Part shown: positions 1 through 7,394 of the stretch, in pieces | How the letters are laid out: the number at the start of each line of letters is the position of its first letter | Numbering within the stretch: the first letter of the stretch is position 1 | Assembly: GCA_937895955.1 (NCBI GenBank) | Contig: CALAZI010000093.1 | Span: 1-25,416, forward strand | From: an uncultured Alphaproteobacteria bacterium | GTDB lineage: Bacteria; Pseudomonadota; Alphaproteobacteria; Caulobacterales; Parvularculaceae | Length of the DNA stretch: 25,416 nucleotides | Direction of reading: 5' to 3' | The notes under the pieces: model-generated | Told to the model about the DNA's origin: nothing | What the model saw: the letters and a program-made list of their open reading frames with translations, nothing else | Databases searched by the model: none | Position numbers and translations under genes: made by a program

Positions 1-57
1 CGCGTCATGATGATCAGGGAACGGAGAGGAGAATTTTCCGGGAGGGCAAGATTAAGG

Positions 58-83
58 GCTTTGCACACCGAGGTGCGCAAAGC
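58..83. repeat. Imperfect inverted repeat upstream of relaxase
   Basis: Two 12-bp arms, GCTTTGCACACC (58-69) and GGTGCGCAAAGC (72-83), are complementary except at one position and are separated by 2 bp. They lie 67 bp upstream of the relaxase start. Such repeats occur in relaxase-proximal oriT regions and in operators; no T-run follows, so an intrinsic terminator is unlikely. Assignment to oriT is inference only. Confidence 0.5.
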
Positions 84-149
84 CAGTCTGCACGTCTCAT
101 TTGCATGTGCATGGGGTTCAGAGCCATGCGCATTGATGTGTATTGATCG

Positions 150-2111
150 ATGAGCGGCGCCGAAGATGAATTCCGCCCGAAGCTCGGCCGTATTCGTTCG
201 AGCGGCGGGCGCTCAGCGAAGCGTTATCTCGGCAAGCTCGCTGCCGCGATGGAGAAAGCTCGGCCGGGCGCGCTCTCCAAGCGCTCGGGGCGCGGCTATG
301 CACTCTCCCATATCGGGCGCGGCGCCGGCATCGCCGCGGCCTTCTCCGTAAGGTCGCATCCTTTCGCGAAATTCCGGGCGCGTCGCGTCGCGGTCAAAAT
401 CCGCTCGGTGCGGCTCGGCAAGAACGGCCTGCCGAAAGCGCGTTCCCATTTGAAATACATCCAGCGCGACGGCGCGCAAAAGGACGGAACGCCGGGCAAG
501 CTTTACGGGCCGGAGCGGGAAGCGGTCGACGGCGACGCGTTCCTCGAGGACGGCAAGGAAGATCGCCATCAGTTCCGCATCATCCTGTCGCCGGAGGATG
601 CGGGCGAGCTCGAAAACCTGACGCGCTTCACGCGCGAAGTCATGACCGCGGCGGAAAAGGATCTCGGGACAAGGCTCAACTGGGTCGCCGTCAATCACCA
701 TGACACCGATCACCCCCATGTCCATGTCGTTTTGCGCGGAAGGGCCGATGACGGAAGCAATCTCGTCATCGCCCGCAATTACATCACCCATGGTTTCAGG
801 CGACGGGCCGAGGAACTGGCGACGCTGGAGCTCGGGCCGCGCAGCGATCTCGACATCGCCCGCGCAAGGGTTCAGGAAGCGGGCAAGGAACGCTTCACCT
901 CGTTCGATCGCGAATTACAGGGACTGGCGGCGGACGGCGTCATCGATCTGAAGCGGCCGCGCACGGTCTATGACCGTTTCCGAATGAAGCTGATGAAGGC
1001 GCGATTGCGGACCCTCGAACAGATGGGGCTTGCGACGCGATCGCGCGAGGGCTGGCGGCTCTCGCCGGACCACGAAAAGACCCTCCGCGACCTGGGGCGG
1101 CGCGGCGACATCATCCGCTCCATGGACAAGGCGCTTGGAACGCAATTTTCGGCGGCGGCGTTACGCGATTTTGCGGCACCGGATGCGCCTGCCGTTTTGG
1201 TTGGCCGCGTCGCCGGTTCCGGCGCCGCGGACGAGCTCCATGAAAAACGGTTCCTCGCCATCGACGGCGCCGACGGCAAGCAATGGCATGTTGAGGTTGA
1301 GCAAGGCGCGCTTCCGCCGGTTGCGAAAGACTTAATTGTCGAAGTCGCGAAAGCGCAAGGAGCGCCTCGCAAGTCCGATCTCATCATCGCGGCCATCGCA
1401 GAGCGAAACAGCGGCGTCTATTCCGACGCGCTTCATGAAGCGGCGGATCCGCGTTCGACGCCGGAATATCGTCTTGCGCATAAGAGGCGTTTGGAGGCGT
1501 TGCGGCGCGCCGGGATCGTTGAGCGCGAACAGGATGGTGCCTGGCGTGTGCCGGAGGATTATCTGAAGCGCGCCGCCGAATTCGAGCGAGGCAAGGGCCC
1601 GGCGTCGATCCGCGTTCTTTCTTTCGTCGCGCTTGAAAACCTCAGCGACGCGCGCGGGTCGACATTCCTGGACGATGCGCTTGAAGGAATACGCTCGATT
1701 GAAACGATGCATTCCGGCTTCGGTTCTGAGCTCAAAGATGCGCTCGGCGCGCGGCGGCGCTGGCTCCTTGCAAACGGCCTTGCTGAAGATGATGGCGGCG
1801 CTTTGCGCATCGACCGGCGCGCGCTCGCCCAATTGCAGCGCGACGCTGTCGCCAAAGAGGGCGCAAAGCTCGCGGCAAGCCTTGGCAAATCCTTTGTCGA
1901 GCCGGTCGAGGGTGAGCGCTTCACCGGAACCTATCGCCGGCCGGTCGATCTCGCCTCCGGTCGCTACGCCCTTGTCGAGCGGTCAAAGGAGTTCTCACTT
2001 TTGCCTTGGCGCGAGGGGCTTGAGGTTCGGCGCGGCATGGAAATTTCCGCTGTCCTGAAACGCGGCGGGATCACCTGGGAATTCGGGCGGGAGCGGGGTC
2101 TTGGGCGCTAG
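150..2111 (+). CDS. VirD2-like relaxase with DUF3363 domain
   Basis: DNA-nicking transesterase that would cleave oriT and pilot the transferred strand. The N-terminus (MSGAEDEFRPKLGRIRS) is typical of the alphaproteobacterial ICE relaxases that carry DUF3363. Tyr103 in SHLKYIQRDG is the likely nucleophile. The metal-binding motif HHDTDHPHVHVV lies near residues 183-194 and matches the three-histidine relaxase motif. The rest of the 653-residue protein corresponds to the long DUF3363 region, basic and rich in charged residues. The start at 150 is chosen because it gives the family N-terminus, although its ribosome binding site is weak. Downstream is cargo DNA rather than traG, which is found 6 kb away. 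Full length, no visible damage. Confidence 0.93.
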   Translation: MSGAEDEFRPKLGRIRSSGGRSAKRYLGKLAAAMEKARPGALSKRSGRGYALSHIGRGAGIAAAFSVRSHPFAKFRARRVAVKIRSVRLGKNGLPKARSHLKYIQRDGAQKDGTPGKLYGPEREAVDGDAFLEDGKEDRHQFRIILSPEDAGELENLTRFTREVMTAAEKDLGTRLNWVAVNHHDTDHPHVHVVLRGRADDGSNLVIARNYITHGFRRRAEELATLELGPRSDLDIARARVQEAGKERFTSFDRELQGLAADGVIDLKRPRTVYDRFRMKLMKARLRTLEQMGLATRSREGWRLSPDHEKTLRDLGRRGDIIRSMDKALGTQFSAAALRDFAAPDAPAVLVGRVAGSGAADELHEKRFLAIDGADGKQWHVEVEQGALPPVAKDLIVEVAKAQGAPRKSDLIIAAIAERNSGVYSDALHEAADPRSTPEYRLAHKRRLEALRRAGIVEREQDGAWRVPEDYLKRAAEFERGKGPASIRVLSFVALENLSDARGSTFLDDALEGIRSIETMHSGFGSELKDALGARRRWLLANGLAEDDGGALRIDRRALAQLQRDAVAKEGAKLAASLGKSFVEPVEGERFTGTYRRPVDLASGRYALVERSKEFSLLPWREGLEVRRGMEISAVLKRGGITWEFGRERGLGR

Positions 2112-2140
2112 GGGCGGGAAAGGACGTTCTGGAGGCGGCT

Positions 2141-2156
2141 GGTGCGGCCGCGCACC
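2141..2156. repeat. GC-rich hairpin after relaxase gene
   Basis: GGTGCG and CGCACC arms flank a GCCG loop, 30 bp after the relaxase stop. It could be a transcription-ending or RNA-stabilising hairpin, but no T-run follows, so it is not a confident intrinsic terminator. Confidence 0.3.
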
Positions 2157-2217
2157 GTTGGGTCAGGAGAATTCCGCAGATTTAGCGCAGGCTGATTTCG
2201 GAGAAGGATCGAGTAAG

Positions 2218-2327
2218 CTATTGTTTGTCAGTGCTTATTCATCCACCCTTAGCGGCGCTCACCTAGCGGAATATCACTCCGCCGCCTTGATTTCCCCTGA
2301 AATATCCTATATCTATTGTTTCAATAG
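2218..2327. promoter_or_regulatory. Candidate operator/promoter of the Xre-RES module
   Basis: A perfect 6-bp inverted repeat, CTATTG-TTT-CAATAG (2313-2327), ends 13 bp before the antitoxin start. The same 9-mer CTATTGTTT recurs at 2218-2226. A weak promoter-like pair, TTGATT (2287-2292) and TATATC (2308-2313), abuts the palindrome, though its 15-bp spacing is short. Xre-type antitoxins of this class usually repress their own operon by binding inverted repeats here, so this is the best operator candidate. Binding is inferred. Confidence 0.45.
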
Positions 2328-2340
2328 AAAGCAGTGTTCC

Positions 2341-2727
2341 ATGGCGGTCGCTCAAAAAATTGCGACGAACAATTCGGCGGACAAGGCGCATGTGCTGACC
2401 AAGGCGGTCGTCCGCGCCGGCGATGCGCTCGGCCTGAAATCGGCGGAGGTCGCCGCCATCATCGGCGTCTCGCCGGCGACTATGAGCCGGATGCGCAAAG
2501 GCGAATACCTCCTTGAGCCGAAAGACAAGCCCTATGAGCTCGCCGCGCTCCTCGTCCGGTTCTTCCGGTCGCTCGATGCGATCGCCGGCGGCGACAATGC
2601 CGTCAGGACAGCGTGGCTGCGCGGTGAGAACGCCGCTCTGGGCGGCGCGCCGGCCGATCTCATTCAGACAGTCACCGGATTGACCAATGGCCTTGCCTAT
2701 CTGGACGCAAGACGCGCTCCGCTCTGA
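2341..2727 (+). CDS. Xre/MbcA/ParS-type antitoxin of RES module
   Basis: A 128-residue antitoxin expected to neutralise the adjacent RES-domain toxin and repress the operon. Residues about 20-60 form a helix-turn-helix (GLKSAEVAAIIGVSPATMSR). The C-terminal half, with a WLRGENAALGGAPADLIQT stretch, matches the DUF2384 toxin-binding domain. The ATG at 2341 is chosen because the protein from there has the normal length and begins just after the operator-like palindrome; the frame stays open upstream to 2101 but that part is not protein-like. The stop lies inside the toxin gene, which overlaps it by 41 nt. Confidence 0.88.
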   Translation: MAVAQKIATNNSADKAHVLTKAVVRAGDALGLKSAEVAAIIGVSPATMSRMRKGEYLLEPKDKPYELAALLVRFFRSLDAIAGGDNAVRTAWLRGENAALGGAPADLIQTVTGLTNGLAYLDARRAPL

Positions 2728-3457
2728 CCGACGGCCGTTCATGGGTCAATTCTGGCGCTGCGTCGAGGCGCAGCATGTCGTCTCGACGCTCGCGCTGGTC
2801 GACACGCTCGAAGAGCAGCGCCTGCTTGAAGACATACTCGAAGAAGCCAAACCGCCGGCGCCGCCCGAATGCGAAGGCCTTCACTATCTTTACATGACGC
2901 CCTTTCGCTACGGGCTCTATCCAAATGGCTCGCGGTTCCGGAAGGCGGGCAAGACGCCCGGCGTTTTTTACGCCTCATCCGCGCCGCAGACCGCGGTTAT
3001 CGAGACGGCGTTTCATATTCTGCTTTTCTATGCGGACTCGCCGGCGACGCCGTTTCCAGCCAAGCCCAATGAATACACGCTATTCGATGTTCCACTCGGC
3101 GCGAAGGCGGCAATCGATTTGACATCGCCCCCTTTCGACAAAGCGAGCGATCTGTGGACGGATTTGAATGACTATTCCGATTGCCAGGAGCTTGAAGAAT
3201 TGGCGCGAGGCGAGGGCGCTGATCTCATTCTCTATCAGTCAGTGCGCGATCCCGAACGTCGGACGAACGCCGCCTTGCTCGACTGTTGCGGCTTTTCGGC
3301 GAAAAAACCCAAGGTCCATCAATCCTGGAAGCTCTGGTTCAACGCCGCCGGCGCGCACGCCATTCAGGAAATCGGGGAGGCGCGGTTCTCAATCGCGCCG
3401 GAGGAATTCTCGAGGGACAAAAGGATCGCGGGGATGGAGTGGGAGCGGCAGGAATGA
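2687..3457 (+). CDS. RES-domain toxin (NAD+-degrading family)
   Basis: Toxin partner of the preceding Xre antitoxin. Characterised RES toxins (MbcT, ParT, Res) degrade or transfer from NAD+. Of 256 residues, the RES core lies in about 65-210: FRYGLYPNGSRFR carries the conserved arginine, GVFYASSAPQTAVIETAFH the following aromatic and glutamate, and GADLILYQSVRDP a late conserved strand with serine. This arrangement is typical of the family and no key residue looks lost. The start at 2687 overlaps the antitoxin end; the internal ATG at 2741 (MGQFWRC) is an alternative. The pair resembles a stabilisation module inserted after the relaxase. Confidence 0.88.
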   Translation: MALPIWTQDALRSDRRPFMGQFWRCVEAQHVVSTLALVDTLEEQRLLEDILEEAKPPAPPECEGLHYLYMTPFRYGLYPNGSRFRKAGKTPGVFYASSAPQTAVIETAFHILLFYADSPATPFPAKPNEYTLFDVPLGAKAAIDLTSPPFDKASDLWTDLNDYSDCQELEELARGEGADLILYQSVRDPERRTNAALLDCCGFSAKKPKVHQSWKLWFNAAGAHAIQEIGEARFSIAPEEFSRDKRIAGMEWERQE

Positions 3458-3684
3458 AAAGATAAAATATCCCAGGGTTGGCCTTTTAGCGGAACCGTTG
3501 CGATGTCCGCTCCACGCGCGAATGCAAACATAGGGTTTCCCGGTTAAGCGGTCCATTGTGAGTACGGAAGTGACGCGCCATCACCAGCAAGACTGCGGAC
3601 CGGCGCGTGGCGCTGATTTATTGAAGAACCGTACATCGCGGATTGCCAAACGAACCCATCCTACTCGCGGTCAAGTCACCTCAA

Positions 3685-4674
3685 TCATATTACTCCATTA
3701 AGCTGAATGTGGACGGTTTTGATTTCCGGGATTGCAGCACGCCCCTCAATGAAATCGACAACTTCCGTGGATGGCCGCCTACTTGTGAATCCGCCCCTCG
3801 CAGACCGAAGGAATTCAACTGCACGCGTCTCGAAATCCAGCTTTTGATCGATAGGTTTACAACACTCATCGTATCGCATTGTTTCGGAACCGCAGCCGCA
3901 GAACTCGTCATCTTTACACTCATGCAACCGGTAATGGGCCTGCGCATACTGACTGGCACCGCAAAGCGCATATTGCTTGCCCGGCCATCGGCCAAAAACT
4001 TCAAGAAATAGATGGCGAGCAGCCCATACGCTGTAGAGATCAATTAATGATCGCAAATCGCCGCCCTCGGCCCATACGCCGTCTGCGGGTGCGAAAGCGC
4101 ATATTGAACCATCGATGAAGTTGACATGCCGAGGCCCAATAAAGGTGAATTCGCCATTAGCAAGCCAGAAGCCCCACGCCTTCGGAACAGCGCCGGAAAT
4201 ATACGGCAATGCGATAAGAAATATGGCCTCCCGATCCAAGCCTGGAAGAACCGTGCTTGTCACGAGAAGCCACATGCCGTCTTTGTCATTGTAGACCTTT
4301 GTAGAAGGATAAGCTTCGACAAGCTGGTCTACTTGATTTTCGTAAGCCGTTCGAAGATCACCGCCGCTGAGCCGTGAGGCTTGACCGGGCGGCCGTGATC
4401 GTGATCCACCGGACGGCCTTTGTCGTCTTTGGGACCCTTGCCGTGATCCGGCTGCGGATCTTCTCTGTCTTTTTCGTTCTTTCCGGTCATTTCTTATCTC
4501 CTTTTCATTTTCGGAGGTTTGGAGGGAAACGCCGTCACAGGTGACCAGCCCATGATTGCGCACTCTTAGAGATCGGTGCTCATCGAGAGCCGTCCCGATC
4601 TCTAACAACGCAGATCGCGCCTCCTCTGCCATGGCGGCTTCACTTTCGGGAGAAATCGTGCGAATCTGTGTCAT
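3685..4674 (-). CDS. E2 ubiquitin-conjugating-like protein with SEC-C motif (N-terminus unresolved)
   Basis: The certain part runs from about 4390 down to 3685. A domain starting TAYENQVDQLVEAYPSTKVY is followed by strands and then RHVNFIDGSICAF. Its His (codon 4126-4128), Asn and Cys (codon 4099-4101) match the HPN...C arrangement of E2 enzymes. Next come a helix with FGRWPG and a C-terminal CGCGS...YDECC, the SEC-C zinc-binding pattern. E2 enzymes carry a ubiquitin-like protein as a thioester; bacterial relatives occur in CBASS and Bil-type defence operons, but no E1, JAB or CD-NTase gene lies here. The start is uncertain. In-frame ATGs are at 4674 and 4634 (giving a basic linker) and at 4275 (losing the first helix). 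A well-placed Shine-Dalgarno serves a different frame at 4490. A frameshift is possible. Confidence 0.6.
   Translation of the reverse strand: MTQIRTISPESEAAMAEEARSALLEIGTALDEHRSLRVRNHGLVTCDGVSLQTSENEKEIRNDRKERKRQRRSAAGSRQGSQRRQRPSGGSRSRPPGQASRLSGGDLRTAYENQVDQLVEAYPSTKVYNDKDGMWLLVTSTVLPGLDREAIFLIALPYISGAVPKAWGFWLANGEFTFIGPRHVNFIDGSICAFAPADGVWAEGGDLRSLIDLYSVWAARHLFLEVFGRWPGKQYALCGASQYAQAHYRLHECKDDEFCGCGSETMRYDECCKPIDQKLDFETRAVEFLRSARGGFTSRRPSTEVVDFIEGRAAIPEIKTVHIQLNGVI
4329..4490 (-). CDS. Small charged Gly/His/Asp-rich ORF overlapping the E2-like gene
   Basis: This 53-codon ORF begins at an ATG preceded by a strong ribosome binding site (AAGGAGATAAGAA), by far the best in this locus. Its product starts MTGKNEKDREDPQPDHGKGP and contains a DHDHGRPV segment. 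The E2-like frame lies one base back (-1) and already reads family-like sequence before this ORF's TAG at 4329-4331. It may be the true N-terminus of the E2 protein separated by a frameshift, a separate coupled peptide, or the remnant leader of a ubiquitin-like (multiubiquitin) protein, whose N-termini are similarly charged. I cannot decide between these. Confidence 0.4.
   Translation of the reverse strand: MTGKNEKDREDPQPDHGKGPKDDKGRPVDHDHGRPVKPHGSAAVIFERLTKIK
4566..4605. repeat. Perfect 11-bp inverted repeat in the E2-gene leader
   Basis: TTAGAGATCGG (4566-4576) and CCGATCTCTAA (4595-4605) are perfectly complementary. The 18-nt loop contains a nested GCTC/GAGC stem. It sits in the divergent region, between the likely promoter of the E2-like gene and its best ribosome binding site, so it could be a leader RNA structure or a protein-binding site. 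Confidence 0.55.
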
Positions 4675-4727
4675 CCGCACAGTCTGCGCCTCGGCGCGGG
4701 GTGTGTCAATATGTGGCATTCGCACAG
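4666..4727. promoter_or_regulatory. Paired operator-like repeats flanking a minus-strand promoter
   Basis: Two 17-bp related sites, CTGTGTCATCCGCACAG (4666-4682) and ATGTGGCATTCGCACAG (4711-4727), agree at 14 of 17 positions. Each has an imperfect dyad (TGTG...CACA), and they start 45 bp apart. A perfect TTGACA box on the minus strand (4709-4704) lies between them, with a weak -10 (CAGACT, 4686-4681) overlapping the first site. The second site ends at the ribosome binding site of the HTH-ImmA/IrrE gene. The arrangement suggests one repressor controlling both divergent transcripts. Confidence 0.55.
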
Positions 4728-4734
4728 AGGATAA

Positions 4735-5679
4735 ATGGGCTCGTCATTCGAATCGAAACTTGTCCGAGCCGTCCAAAAGAAGCGCGAAGCAGAAGGGCTT
4801 AGTATTCGCGCGCTATCTACGGCGGTCGGGATTAGCTTTTCCACACTCGCTCGAATCGAGCGCGGCGAAGGAAAACCGGACAACAACTCCAGAATTCGTC
4901 TTTTGCAATGGCTCGGGGCCGATGCTGAAGCGCACGGCTTAGGCTTCGACCATGTCGCCTTTGTTCACTTCCGGGCAGCAAAGAACATTCGCTCAAAAAC
5001 TGTACGGACCTTGTTGAATGCTGCGGGAAGTATCGTTCAGGCATATGGGGATAACGAAGGCTGGACGGCGCACGATGAAAACGAGGTCACGGCAAGCGAA
5101 GGTGTCTCGCTTTCTAAAGAGGAGCTCGAGCAAACCGCCGAAAAATTTCGCTCGGATTTAGGCCTGGCGCTTGATGAACCGCTGGACAGCCTTCGAATTG
5201 AAGTCGAAGGGATAGAGGTCGTTTCGGTCAGCCGTGCGGAATTTCTAGATGCCCGGGAAATTAAGTTTCTTATTGAGGATGCTTCTGGCGAATGGTCAGC
5301 GATGAGCGTTCCGCTTGAACCTGAGCAGCATTCATGGGTAGTCCTTCTGAATGATAGCCATGGCATCGAGCGTCGGCGTGTTACGCTCCTGGAAGAGTAC
5401 TGGCATATATTCCTTGGGCATAAGCTAACGAAAGTTGCGCGCGTCGCTGAGGCGTATGGGAGAACTTACGATAAATCCGAAGAACACGATGCATATTATC
5501 TCGCTTCTGCTAGCCTATTACCTAGATTGGCAGTTACCGAAGCAATCAAGCTGGGCCAGACCTCTCTAGAGATTGCAGATTCGTTTGGCGTATCACCTGA
5601 GCTCGTCGATTACAGAACTAAACGGCTTGGGCTTTGGCGTGAGCGCTTTGGGAAAGCGATAAAGCTCAACTCCGAATAA
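4735..5679 (+). CDS. HTH (XRE) - ImmA/IrrE fusion regulator
   Basis: A 314-residue fusion of an N-terminal XRE helix-turn-helix (about residues 8-62, GLSIRALSTAVGISFSTLARIE) and a C-terminal ImmA/IrrE-like peptidase domain. ImmA/IrrE proteases relieve repression by cleaving a repressor, often after DNA damage. The usual HExxH appears as EEYWH, within RRRVTLLEEYWHIFLGHK, so the first histidine is replaced by glutamate while a later GH remains. The C-terminus contains a helical segment (LEIADSFGVSPELVDYRTKRLG) typical after this domain. An AGAGGA ribosome binding site precedes the ATG and overlaps the second operator-like repeat. It is divergent from the E2-like gene and is its likely regulator. 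Activity despite the changed motif is unknown. Confidence 0.85.
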   Translation: MGSSFESKLVRAVQKKREAEGLSIRALSTAVGISFSTLARIERGEGKPDNNSRIRLLQWLGADAEAHGLGFDHVAFVHFRAAKNIRSKTVRTLLNAAGSIVQAYGDNEGWTAHDENEVTASEGVSLSKEELEQTAEKFRSDLGLALDEPLDSLRIEVEGIEVVSVSRAEFLDAREIKFLIEDASGEWSAMSVPLEPEQHSWVVLLNDSHGIERRRVTLLEEYWHIFLGHKLTKVARVAEAYGRTYDKSEEHDAYYLASASLLPRLAVTEAIKLGQTSLEIADSFGVSPELVDYRTKRLGLWRERFGKAIKLNSE

Positions 5680-5760
5680 TTCTATTCCGAATCAATAATT
5701 AGTCGGACAATTGCTAACTGCAAATTGAATTGCTTCAGCGAGCTCGGTCCTAAACTCAGA

Positions 5761-7140
5761 TCAAGCAGCATTATCGGCTTCCGAATATGGCGGCCGCTTT
5801 TCAACCAATGTGCTCGAAGTTAACACACGAAATGGTTCGCCTCGCCATACAAGTTCTCCGCCCTGTTCTTTGAAATGCGTAGCTTCTGGTATTAATGCTT
5901 CGTCGGGCCAAGGAATAAGCGCATTGGGATTGTGATAAATTTCCAATTCGTCGCGCCATCGCTCATGATAATCTGGGCTCTCAATATTGATATCAAACCT
6001 AATTCCTTCCAATGCGCCTGGCTCCGGATTTGACAGAACGCCCGCCCGACGCACGGCCATATCTACGTTACCGAATCCTGCGAGTGTTCCCATGCGCGTG
6101 AACTTCGCTTTCGTCCCGGCGTTGGAAAAAATTACCGCTGCAATATGTTCCGTACCGGGTTGACTGAAAAATCCGGAGGGAATTTTCTTTTCACCTTTTG
6201 TGTGCATTTTAAGTGGTTTGGCAACTGCAATGTCTTTTCCGTCTGCCCCGGCAACCCTCTCAACACTTACGCCATAGAGATAAGTAGACAAGGCTGTGTG
6301 CGACCATGTCATCGATCCCGGCGCATGAAAATCGGCAATGGCAATTGCGAACGGATGACCTTTTACAGGATCCTTTTCCCAATATGCTTTTTTCTGCTTC
6401 GTAAAAAGTGGCGAGCCGAAAATAATAGGCATGTCATTTTCTATAAAAGAGCGGAATTTGTCTGGACGTGGCGCAGGCCCTGCCGTCAGATCAACGTATT
6501 TTTGGTCCCCTGAATTCGCTGTGGTCGCTTCGACAAATAGTTTCAATTCATTTTTGATCAATGTGAAATCTGGCGTACTGGTCGAACGATCGATGTCGAA
6601 ACCTAGGTCTCGAAAAACCCGAAACAAATAGAGTTCCCAAAGACGGGCGCTCGTACCCGTTGTCTGAAATTCCCGTGCAAAATTGCCGTCACGGTCCTCG
6701 AACCAATGGGCAATCTCCGTGAGCATTTCTTTCGCTGCCTTTGAATACTCGCTATCGCGAATGTTCTCGAAGATGGGATTGAGCGGGGCGTCGTGGGTCA
6801 CCGTGAAAAGATCTACACCTGGTCTGCCCCTAATTTCTGGGCGATTGAGCGGCGCTTCTCGTCCTTCGATGTCCGTGAGCTTCTCGATGATCGAGGCTTC
6901 GCCCGCACGTTTTGTTCGGAATGGAACGAGCGGGGGGAAGGGACGAAACCTGTGATGATCGTCGCGCAAGAATAGCGCCCCTAGGAAAGCGTCAGCCCTT
7001 TCGACATAGAACAACGCGGCGAGCGCTTCTCCAGAATGCGTGGACCAATATGACACATCTTGCCAGCTAGTGGCTTCGCCACCACCTCGAACGCCGAACG
7101 TGAATGCATCAAATCTCTGTTTGGTAATTCTTGTCGGCAT
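5761..7140 (-). CDS. Hypothetical protein with PD-(D/E)xK-like nuclease core
   Basis: A 459-residue protein with no function I can name with certainty. Near the middle it shows the order of a PD-(D/E)xK fold: a helix with RLWELYLFRVFRDLGF (Glu169), then TPDF (Pro190, Asp191), then ELKLFVEATTAN (Glu204). The usual lysine two residues after the second acidic residue is replaced by threonine, so it could be an atypical nuclease or an inactive relative. The N-terminal 150 residues and the C-terminal half are unassigned. It stands alone, convergent with the HTH-ImmA/IrrE gene, in AT-rich cargo DNA. A solitary defence or restriction-like role is inference from the fold and context. Confidence 0.6.
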   Translation of the reverse strand: MPTRITKQRFDAFTFGVRGGGEATSWQDVSYWSTHSGEALAALFYVERADAFLGALFLRDDHHRFRPFPPLVPFRTKRAGEASIIEKLTDIEGREAPLNRPEIRGRPGVDLFTVTHDAPLNPIFENIRDSEYSKAAKEMLTEIAHWFEDRDGNFAREFQTTGTSARLWELYLFRVFRDLGFDIDRSTSTPDFTLIKNELKLFVEATTANSGDQKYVDLTAGPAPRPDKFRSFIENDMPIIFGSPLFTKQKKAYWEKDPVKGHPFAIAIADFHAPGSMTWSHTALSTYLYGVSVERVAGADGKDIAVAKPLKMHTKGEKKIPSGFFSQPGTEHIAAVIFSNAGTKAKFTRMGTLAGFGNVDMAVRRAGVLSNPEPGALEGIRFDINIESPDYHERWRDELEIYHNPNALIPWPDEALIPEATHFKEQGGELVWRGEPFRVLTSSTLVEKRPPYSEADNAA

Positions 7141-7394
7141 CTTGCTATTTGATTAGCTCTATCATTGCACCTCACAAGAGGCATGTCGGCGAATCGCAGC
7201 TAAATTTCACCTCAATCGGGTAGCCCATTGATTTCCGCATTAAGAGTTTCGACGAACCGACCGTTGGACCGCCCATGATTCCAAGTACTGTTTTCGCCGC
7301 ATCGCATTGGCAGTATCGTGTCGGTCATTAGACCTTGCGCTCGACGTCGAAGGCCAAGCATCGACTTTATCGAATATGTCAAGCCTGCATCTTT

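Noticed and set aside
2101..2340. Upstream extension of the antitoxin to a start at 2101
   Set aside because: It would run through the promoter/operator-like palindrome and does not look like the family; the ATG at 2341 gives the normal length.
3643..4011. Plus-strand open frame opposite the E2-like gene
   Set aside because: The antisense frame carries clear E2-like and SEC-C motifs; the plus-strand product has no recognisable features.
4329..4400. Programmed -1 ribosomal frameshift joining the small ORF to the E2-like frame
   Set aside because: I found no X XXY YYZ slippery heptamer in the correct frame in the overlap, so a programmed event is not supported; an indel or alternative start remains open.
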